DNA of 63,480 bases from Draconibacterium orientale (GTDB taxonomy: Bacteria > Bacteroidota > Bacteroidia > Bacteroidales > UBA1556): positions 1-63,480 of the forward strand of contig DYSI01000005.1 in assembly GCA_020718275.1 (NCBI GenBank), written 5' to 3'. Below are positions 25,848 to 32,404 of this stretch, one piece after another. The notes below the pieces were generated by a model, which was not told where the DNA came from, did not search any database, and saw only the letters and a list, made by a program, of their open reading frames with translations. Each line of letters begins with the position of its first letter. The first letter of the stretch is position 1. A program made the position numbers and the translations under genes.

Positions 25848-26631
25848 TTTTATTCGTAGTAAAACTGATTTTACCCCGCAAATAGGGATTGTTTTAGGTT
25901 CTGGATTAGGTAATCTTGGAAACCAAATCGAAATAGTGCTATCTATTCCGTATTCCGACATTCCAAATTTTCCCGTATCAACCGTTAAAGGACATCAAGG
26001 TCGATTGATTTTTGGAATCCTTGGCGAGAAAAAAGTTGTTGCTATGCAAGGCCGTTTTCATTTCTACGAAGGCTATAATATGCAAGAGGTTAGCTTCCCA
26101 ATTCGGATAATGATTGCACTCGGTATTGAATTGTTGGTATTGTCAAATGCGGCTGGCGGCATGAACCCTGATTTTAAAGTCGGTGATATTATGATAATTA
26201 ATGATCATATTAATCTGTTTCCCGACAATCCACTAATGGGTGCTAATGACGAACGTTTAGGACCTCGTTTTCCAGATATGAGTGAGGTGTATGACAAAAA
26301 ATTAGTGAATCTTGCCATGCAAATTGCCACTGAACATCAATTAAAAATACATCAAGGGGTTTATGTTGGTACTTCAGGACCTGCTTTTGAAACTCCTGCT
26401 GAATATCGTTACTTCAGAATAATAGGCGGGGACACGGTGGGCATGAGTACTGTTCCCGAAGCCATGGTTGCCCGACATGCCGGAATTCCTTGTTTTGCTG
26501 CTTCCATTGTTACGGATTTAGGAATTGCTGGATTAGTAGAAACGGTATCGCATGAAGAAGTGTTAGAGGCTGCGCAAAATGCTGAGCCTCAGCTTACTTA
26601 TATTATTACTGAACTGTTTAAACGGATCTAA
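25819..26631 (+). CDS. punA: Purine-nucleoside phosphorylase, class I (trimeric)
   Basis: 270 residues of the trimeric PNP/MTAP family. Seen are the phosphate-binding GSGLG (27-31), VKGHQGR, MQGRFHFYEGY, SNAAGG with the active-site asparagine region, GTSGPAFETPAEYR and GMSTVPE. It splits (deoxy)guanosine and inosine phosphorolytically in purine salvage. The gene begins inside the end of lpxK (29-base overlap), so it depends on lpxK transcription and probably on translational coupling. The symbol could equally be written deoD or pnp. Confidence 0.93.
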   Translation: MYNKIQTTTDFIRSKTDFTPQIGIVLGSGLGNLGNQIEIVLSIPYSDIPNFPVSTVKGHQGRLIFGILGEKKVVAMQGRFHFYEGYNMQEVSFPIRIMIALGIELLVLSNAAGGMNPDFKVGDIMIINDHINLFPDNPLMGANDERLGPRFPDMSEVYDKKLVNLAMQIATEHQLKIHQGVYVGTSGPAFETPAEYRYFRIIGGDTVGMSTVPEAMVARHAGIPCFAASIVTDLGIAGLVETVSHEEVLEAAQNAEPQLTYIITELFKRI

Positions 26632-26685
26632 GCCCTCGGTTTTTTAAAAATCGATAAGTAATACCGTTTTTGTGACTCCCTAGAA

Positions 26686-27744
26686 TTATTCTGTAGTTTT
26701 CTTCTTTCGATAAACCCTTCTTAACCAAATAGGTAACACAATGCTACCGATAATGAGGTACGAATAGTAGCTTAAAATTCGCCAGCCAAGGGCAATTTCA
26801 TTTCCAAATGGTCCAAGGTATTCCCCTAAGAATTTGGGAAGTATGAATTCGGCAATTCCACTCCCTCCCGGAGTGGGACTTATGAGCAAAATAACCCACA
26901 TGATGAGTTGACGAGCAAAAATCATAATCTGATCGCCATGTCCAATAACCATTAGGATAATTGCGTTTATTACCAAAAAGCGAGCAGTCCATGAAATAAA
27001 AGTTGACCCAATGGCTTTCAGCCAAAAATTGACACTTTTTCCTTTCATTTCCTTAGAAGTAATCATAATTTCTTCTCCTAAATGATCAGCACCTGTTCTC
27101 CATCGATTCAATAGAGGTAAGCTGAATAGCTTATGTAGAAAATCTTTGAAAAGTTTGGGTTTTATGAAAATTGCCATAGCTACCGTTGTGGTTAGCAATA
27201 TGATGAATGAATAGCCGATTAGAAATAAAGTTTGGGTAGGAAAATTGCCAAAATTGAAAAACTTAAATTCTGTATTGATAAACAATTCCTTAGAGCCTAA
27301 TAGCAAAATTGTTAGGGGAACCATCACTATATAAAATAGTTCGTCCAAAAGAGCCGTAATCATCACTATTGCAGTGGCTTTGCCTGGATTGTGAATCTCT
27401 TTTGATACGATGTAAAGTGCCACCGCAGAGCCGCCTATAACAGAAGGAGTTAACGCTGAGGAAAACTCCCATAGCATAATTACTTGAAAACTATGCTTCC
27501 ATCCAATGGCTTTATCAGTCAAAAGTCGGATGCGGTACATATAGGCCAAATCTCGAATTATTTCAAGTATTATGGCTAGGAAAAGAAAGAAAACAACCTG
27601 AAAACTCCAATGGATGCCTAAATAGCTTTCCCACGAAAAATCCCTGAGAACCAAATATATACTGGCTGAAAGCCCTACAGCTACTGCCAACAGTATTCTC
27701 CAAGCTGAAAAGATTTTTAGTATTTCGTTTGGCTTATGATCCAT
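26686..27744 (-). CDS. YbhN/UPF0104-type (lysylphosphatidylglycerol synthase TM family) membrane protein
   Basis: 352 residues with about eight membrane helices. The C-terminal half carries SPTPGGSGIAEFIL, the signature of the lysylphosphatidylglycerol synthase transmembrane/AglD family (YbhN). These proteins are integral inner-membrane proteins, some implicated in lipid flipping; no soluble synthase domain is fused here, so it is not a complete MprF. Function unknown. An imperfect -7 element TAAAAGTA/TACTTTTA lies at 27759-27766. It is convergent with punA. Confidence 0.8.
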   Translation of the reverse strand: MDHKPNEILKIFSAWRILLAVAVGLSASIYLVLRDFSWESYLGIHWSFQVVFFLFLAIILEIIRDLAYMYRIRLLTDKAIGWKHSFQVIMLWEFSSALTPSVIGGSAVALYIVSKEIHNPGKATAIVMITALLDELFYIVMVPLTILLLGSKELFINTEFKFFNFGNFPTQTLFLIGYSFIILLTTTVAMAIFIKPKLFKDFLHKLFSLPLLNRWRTGADHLGEEIMITSKEMKGKSVNFWLKAIGSTFISWTARFLVINAIILMVIGHGDQIMIFARQLIMWVILLISPTPGGSGIAEFILPKFLGEYLGPFGNEIALGWRILSYYSYLIIGSIVLPIWLRRVYRKKKTTE

Positions 27745-28229
27745 GTCTTAATTTTACGTAAAAGTAGAATAAATATGTTATAATTCGAGATGCCCTTTCG
27801 TGTTTTAAATGTTATATAAATCTTTTGCAAACAGTAGTGCTTTTCTATCCTATTTCAGTTTTTAGTGTTCTTTTTTTAGAATTTTAAAAGCAATCTTTCT
27901 GCATGACTTAGGTTGACTAAATTTTTATTGCCTGATTGCAATCAATTCTTCAACGATTTTTCTCTTTAGGAACGCTGGTACTGTTGCTTCTTCGGCTCTT
28001 TATACACTTCTTATGGTTGTTTTTTTCGGTGAGTGAAAGAATATTTGACACGTTTAGGGCTATATAATCGCTGGGTAACGACAAAAAGACATATGTTAAT
28101 TTTTAAAGCAGACATAATGGCGTAAAATATTCTAAAAAGATACGATGGTATAGTGATTGAAAAGGGCATATCAAATTTGTTTTAAAAATTAAAATTTAAG
28201 TATAACTTTAAAAATAGGAGGATCAAATT
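27745..28229. other. 485-base intergenic region upstream of hsp20
   Basis: No gene seen on either strand. It holds the promoters of two divergent genes and a perfect 12-base palindrome TGATTGCAATCA (27933-27944). TTGACA (28045-28050) and TATAAT (28063-28068) also occur, but with a 12-base spacer. No CIRCE element (TTAGCACTC dyad) is present despite the heat-shock gene downstream. Confidence 0.5.
28176..28222 (+). promoter_or_regulatory. Promoter candidate and strong Shine-Dalgarno of hsp20
   Basis: TTTG (28176-28179) and TAACTTTA (28203-28210) form a weak promoter with a long 23-base spacer. AGGAGGA (28216-28222) lies 8 bases before the ATG at 28230, an ideal Shine-Dalgarno that is rare in Bacteroidota. 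If this promoter were used the leader would be only about 14 bases, so the real start may be further upstream. Confidence 0.5.
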
Positions 28230-28667
28230 ATGTTAGTAGTAAAAAAAGATTTTCAGCCCGTAATCAGTGATTTTATGAATCATTTTTTCAACAATGACTA
28301 TTTCAATCACTTAGAAGAAGATTTCAAAGTGGCACATCCAAAAGCGAATATTGTGGAATTGGACAAGGAATTTAGTATTGAATTGGTTGCGCCAGGTTTT
28401 GATAAGAATGATTTTTCGATTGAAGTAGAAGATGATCGTTTACGTATCAGTGCTAAAGTCGAAAATCAAACTGAGGACAAGAAAACCGAAGAGGAAATCA
28501 ACTATTTGCGCCGTGAGTATCAGCTTCAAAGTGTTGAGCGCAATTTTAAATTAAGTCACAAAATTGACAGTTCAAAAATTTCTGCCAGCTACCAAAATGG
28601 TATTTTGAAGGTTCAAGTTCCTAAAAAGGAGGAAGCAATCATTAAGCGCAGCATTGCTATTCAATAA
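28230..28667 (+). CDS. Small heat-shock protein, Hsp20/alpha-crystallin family
   Basis: 145 residues. The alpha-crystallin domain spans about 35-140, with LVAPGFDKNDFSIEV (49-63) and the signature ASYQNGILKVQVPKKE (about 118-133); a short C-terminal extension ends in SIAIQ with an I-x-I motif for oligomer contacts. It is an ATP-independent holdase in the cytoplasm. It is monocistronic: a strong Shine-Dalgarno and a terminator right after the stop. The unusually good ribosome site suggests high expression when induced. Confidence 0.95.
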   Translation: MLVVKKDFQPVISDFMNHFFNNDYFNHLEEDFKVAHPKANIVELDKEFSIELVAPGFDKNDFSIEVEDDRLRISAKVENQTEDKKTEEEINYLRREYQLQSVERNFKLSHKIDSSKISASYQNGILKVQVPKKEEAIIKRSIAIQ

Positions 28668-28688
28668 TGCGTTTTATGATTCGTTACG

Positions 28689-28727
28689 ACTGCCTATCTG
28701 GTGAAAGCCATTTAGGCAGTTTTTTTT
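28689..28727 (+). terminator. Terminator of hsp20
   Basis: ACTGCCTA (28689-28696) pairs with TAGGCAGT (28713-28720), with a further TGG/CCA pair inside, and eight T follow. It reaches the stop codon of the convergent rnhB gene. Confidence 0.85.
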
Positions 28728-29322
28728 ATAGAGCAAGTCGTAATTGTTTTTTTAGATGAAAACTTTTTCGGTGATATTGGCAAAGGCCATGTTCTTCAAT
28801 TGCCACGACATGCTTTTTTGTTCCATAGCCTTTATTGTTTTTCCAATCATAACTTGCAAATTCAGCATCTAATTGAATCATCAATTGATCGCGGTAGGTT
28901 TTGGCAAGAATTGAGGCTGCGGCAATCGATAAGTATTTGCCGTCTCCTTTTACAATACATTCGGCAGGAATATCATGGTACGCTTTAAATCTATTTCCAT
29001 CAATAAGGAGTAATTCTGGTCTTAATGCGAGCTGACTAATGGCTCGATGCATGGCTAAAAAGCTGGCATTTAGGATATTGATTTGGTCTATTTCCTCGCT
29101 TGATACTACTCCAATGGCAAAGGAAATGGCTGATTTTTCGATTTCATCACGCAGTTGTTGGCGAAGTTTTGCTGGGATTTTCTTTGAATCATTGATCGTT
29201 GGGTGCGTGAATTTCTGGGGTAAAATAACGGCAGCAGCAACCACAGGACCAGCTAAACAGCCTCTGCCGGCTTCATCACATCCTGCCTCAATCCATCGAT
29301 CTGAAAAAGAGGATTTAAGCAT
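28726..29322 (-). CDS. rnhB: Ribonuclease HII
   Basis: 198 residues. The four carboxylates are visible: D16 and E17 in GCDEAGRG, D108 in LLIDGN and D145 in KTYRDQ. The enzyme removes RNA from RNA-DNA hybrids and single ribonucleotides from DNA. The start overlaps the end of the upstream membrane-protein gene by 8 bases, so it is the last gene of a upp-purD-membrane protein-rnhB run on the minus strand. Confidence 0.96.
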   Translation of the reverse strand: MLKSSFSDRWIEAGCDEAGRGCLAGPVVAAAVILPQKFTHPTINDSKKIPAKLRQQLRDEIEKSAISFAIGVVSSEEIDQINILNASFLAMHRAISQLALRPELLLIDGNRFKAYHDIPAECIVKGDGKYLSIAAASILAKTYRDQLMIQLDAEFASYDWKNNKGYGTKKHVVAIEEHGLCQYHRKSFHLKKQLRLAL

Positions 29323-30295
29323 GGATTAAGTGAAATAATTGATATAAATAATGGAATGCAAATAGGAATATGAAAATATCCATGAGCTTATTTTTTGTCT
29401 GATCCGAAAGGTAAATGCCCACCAAAACTGCGATTAGGAAGAAAATAAAAAGAAAGTGAAATGCAAAATTTTCACCAGCTACGAATACTAAGGCAGTACT
29501 TAGGAATAAACTCCATAGCAGAAATAAAATGTAAGTACGGATTTGGATCAGCTTATTTCGTTGTGCAGCAAGCAATAAAAAAATAATGTATATCGAGATG
29601 AGCGCAAAAATTATATAAAAAACATAATTTATCCAGTGATTGGGAATTTCCAAAGGAAGGCTTCTAATTGGATGTGCGGTGAGTAAATTCCATTTTTCAA
29701 TTAACTGATTGTTAAGGTAATACCAAGATAATAAATATAAATAAGGAAGAAAAAAGGAAACGATAATCAGCATCATTTCACGTAAGTTGAACTGCCGGAA
29801 GATTTGCAAAGCCAGCAATATCAAAAAGAGATCCCAAATTAGGACGCTATAAAATAAGGAGCCTATCGAAAAATAAATGGCGCTTGCCGATAGGGGTGTA
29901 TTGGCTGATTCGATATTAATGATTTTGAATAGATGATAGGTGCCAAGGATGATAAATGGTAATGAGAAAAGCACTGGATTAACACTCCAAAGCGAGTTGG
30001 TGGATAATATTATTAATGGACTAATTAAAACAAATATGTAGTTATGCCTTTTGTAGAGCCCAAATGAAGTAGCCATTATTTGAGTCAGAAAAACTGGAAC
30101 CGCCAATAGAATGATAAAGGTAATTTTTTGTATAATTAATTTGCCTTCTAATAGATGATAAATATAATCGTACAGTGGATTATAACCATAATTTGGTATC
30201 AATTGTATTGGAATGGTAAAAACAGGTATCCAAACTAAAAGAATTAGTGCAAATTGGATAATTATATTCCTACCGCTGAAAATTTTAATAATCAT
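29315..30295 (-). CDS. Polytopic membrane protein of unknown function (DUF6427-like)
   Basis: 326 residues with roughly ten hydrophobic helices and short loops, for example the start MIIKIFSGRNIIIQFALI. No catalytic motif that I recognise. From memory it resembles a Bacteroidota membrane family (DUF6427) often found beside purD and upp; this is a pattern impression only. The gene follows purD after only 4 bases and overlaps rnhB by 8, so it is translated from the same transcript. It could be a polysaccharide-related or glycosyltransferase-like integral protein, but nothing in the sequence proves this. Confidence 0.6.
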   Translation of the reverse strand: MIIKIFSGRNIIIQFALILLVWIPVFTIPIQLIPNYGYNPLYDYIYHLLEGKLIIQKITFIILLAVPVFLTQIMATSFGLYKRHNYIFVLISPLIILSTNSLWSVNPVLFSLPFIILGTYHLFKIINIESANTPLSASAIYFSIGSLFYSVLIWDLFLILLALQIFRQFNLREMMLIIVSFFLPYLYLLSWYYLNNQLIEKWNLLTAHPIRSLPLEIPNHWINYVFYIIFALISIYIIFLLLAAQRNKLIQIRTYILFLLWSLFLSTALVFVAGENFAFHFLFIFFLIAVLVGIYLSDQTKNKLMDIFIFLFAFHYLYQLFHLIHA

Positions 30296-30299
30296 GGAA

Positions 30300-31577
30300 T
30301 TACACTAAATCTTTACCAATGTCTTTGCGAAAATAGGCCTTTTCAAATTGTATATCTTGAATGCTTTTATAACTTTGTTGAGTTGCTTCATGAAGCGTAT
30401 TTCCTAAGCTAGTCACCGCTAAAACTCTCCCGCCATCAGTCAAGGTATCCCCATTTTCGTTCATTTTAGTGGCGGCATGAAAAATTAAACTTGAATTATT
30501 ATTCTCTAAACCTCTTATTATCTTCCCTTTGTCGTACTTGTCGGGATATCCGCCAGAAACCATCATGATGGTTGCCGCTATTCGATTATCAATCTCCATT
30601 TTTACTTCCTTCAATTTTCCCTCTTTCATTTTGGAAAAGATCGCTAATAAGTCATTTTTTATTCTTGGAATCACTGATTCAGTTTCAGGATCTCCCAATC
30701 GCACGTTATATTCAATTACGAATGGATTTCCTCCAACATTCATTAGCCCAATAAATACAAAACCTTGGTAGCTTAAGTTCTCGCTTTTTAATCCACTAAC
30801 CGTTGGTGCAATGATTTGATCTTCAACTTTTTTCATAAATTCAGCATCGGCAAATGGGACAGGCGAAATAGACCCCATACCGCCAGTATTTGGCCCTAGG
30901 TCACCATCTCCAATTCTTTTATAGTCCTTTGCTTCAGGCAGAATTAGATAATCGTTACCATCGGTCAATATAAAAACGGATAGCTCTATTCCGTGCAAGA
31001 ATTCCTCAATTACTACTTTTTGCCCAGCTTCTCCAAATTTGTTTTCTAGCAGCATCTCGCGCAACGATTTTTTTGCTTCATCCAAATTATCCATAATTAG
31101 AACTCCTTTACCTGCAGCTAGTCCATCTGCTTTAAGTACAAATGGGGCTTGTAGATTTTCCAAGAATTGCTCGCCTTGACTTAGTTGTGATGAGTCAAAG
31201 CTCTGATAACCAGCGGTTGGTATATTATGACGCATCATAAATGCCTTTGCGTATTCTTTGCTTCCCTCCAATTGAGCGGCTTCTTTTGACATGCCAACTA
31301 CAAAAATAGATTGTGTAGCGTCTTCTGATTTCAGCGAATCATACAATCCATCTACTAAGGGTTGCTCAGGGCCTACTAATATCAAATCTATTTTCATATC
31401 AAGGGCAAATTTCTTGATAGCCGAAAAATCTGTAAGACCTAGATTTACATTAGTTCCAATTTGCATGGTTCCAGCATTACCTGGTGCAATATACAGTTGT
31501 TCTAGATGGGGACTTTGATTAATTTTCCAAGCCAATGCATGTTCACGACCTCCGGAACCTAGTAGTAATACTTTCAT
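30300..31577 (-). CDS. purD: Phosphoribosylamine--glycine ligase
   Basis: 425 residues, ATP-grasp enzyme of purine synthesis joining phosphoribosylamine and glycine. Motifs are GSGGREHALAWKI (7-19), the nucleotide region VLKADGLAAGKGV, GPNTGGMGSISP and NVRLGDPETE near the metal site. It has only the PurD domain (no fusion with PurM or PurN), as usual in bacteria. It follows upp by 20 bases on the same strand, grouping purine and pyrimidine functions. Confidence 0.97.
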   Translation of the reverse strand: MKVLLLGSGGREHALAWKINQSPHLEQLYIAPGNAGTMQIGTNVNLGLTDFSAIKKFALDMKIDLILVGPEQPLVDGLYDSLKSEDATQSIFVVGMSKEAAQLEGSKEYAKAFMMRHNIPTAGYQSFDSSQLSQGEQFLENLQAPFVLKADGLAAGKGVLIMDNLDEAKKSLREMLLENKFGEAGQKVVIEEFLHGIELSVFILTDGNDYLILPEAKDYKRIGDGDLGPNTGGMGSISPVPFADAEFMKKVEDQIIAPTVSGLKSENLSYQGFVFIGLMNVGGNPFVIEYNVRLGDPETESVIPRIKNDLLAIFSKMKEGKLKEVKMEIDNRIAATIMMVSGGYPDKYDKGKIIRGLENNNSSLIFHAATKMNENGDTLTDGGRVLAVTSLGNTLHEATQQSYKSIQDIQFEKAYFRKDIGKDLV

Positions 31578-31597
31578 TTATCGGTTTTGGGTTTTGG

Positions 31598-32257
31598 TTA
31601 ATCTAATTCTCTTTTTTCGCCGTATGCTAAATCTCCTGCATCGCCTAAGCCAGGAACGATATACGATTGAGCCGTAAGCTCGTCATCTATGGCTCCAACC
31701 CAAAGGCTCACCCGATTCATATTCAGTTTGCGTTTTAAAAAATCAACTCCTTCTTGACTTGCAATGGCTGCTATAATGTGGGTATGTTTTGGATTACCAT
31801 ATTGCAGTAAGGATTTGTAAGTGATTTCCAGCGAAGAACCAGTGGCAAGCATCGGATCAATTATAATCAGCGTTTTGTTTTCGATGCTTGGACAGCTTAT
31901 ATATTCCAAAGCAATATCAAACTTGCCATTTTTGTGATGCCGACGATAGGCTGAAATAAAGGCGTTGTCGGCATATTCAAAATAATTTAATACTCCTTGA
32001 TGAAGTGGTAGTCCAGCCCTTAAAATGGTCGCCAATATGGGCTGATCTTTTATTAACATCATTTCCGAAACTCCTAGAGGCGATACAATTTCTTGAGGTT
32101 CATACTCAAGCGTCTTGCTGATTTCATAAGAAAAAATTTCGCCTAGTCGTTCCATATTTCTTCTAAATCTTGCTCGATCGGTTTGCGTCTTATGATTGCG
32201 AATTTCCGATAGAAACTGATTGAAAATTGAATTGTTTTTACCTAAATTATTGACCAT
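31598..32257 (-). CDS. upp: Uracil phosphoribosyltransferase
   Basis: 219 residues. The PRPP-binding loop is LIIDPMLATGSSLEI and the uracil-binding C-terminal segment is IVPGLGDAGDLAYG. The central RAGLPLHQGVL is the PRTase flexible-loop region. It makes UMP from uracil and PRPP. It is the first gene of the minus-strand run through purD to rnhB. I see no clear TAnnTTTG box in the 147 bases upstream. Confidence 0.96.
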   Translation of the reverse strand: MVNNLGKNNSIFNQFLSEIRNHKTQTDRARFRRNMERLGEIFSYEISKTLEYEPQEIVSPLGVSEMMLIKDQPILATILRAGLPLHQGVLNYFEYADNAFISAYRRHHKNGKFDIALEYISCPSIENKTLIIIDPMLATGSSLEITYKSLLQYGNPKHTHIIAAIASQEGVDFLKRKLNMNRVSLWVGAIDDELTAQSYIVPGLGDAGDLAYGEKRELD

Positions 32258-32338
32258 CTTGCTCCCTTTTTGGTTTGATATATAGCTTGCTAAATTATTA
32301 AAAATAAAGCTTGGGTAAGCAAAAATTTAAAAAACAAC

Positions 32339-32384
32339 AAAGGCAGCGAATCTTGCTAATTCATTAGCGCAAAAAGCTGCCTTT
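32339..32384 (-). terminator. Terminator after the T9SS cargo gene
   Basis: AAAGGCAGC (32339-32347) pairs with GCTGCCTTT (32376-32384); inside, GCTAAT pairs with ATTAGC to lengthen the stem. A T-rich stretch follows on the minus strand. Confidence 0.75.
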
Positions 32385-32404
32385 CTGGTACGTTGGTTTG
32401 GGTT

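Noticed and set aside
26632..26685. CGG-T-run / A-run-TCG hairpin between punA and the YbhN-like gene
   Set aside because: The stem has a mismatch or wobble and a 2-base loop; not convincing as a terminator.
28045..28068. TTGACA and TATAAT hexamers upstream of hsp20
   Set aside because: The spacer is 12 bases, too short for a sigma-70 promoter, and Bacteroidota do not use these hexamers.
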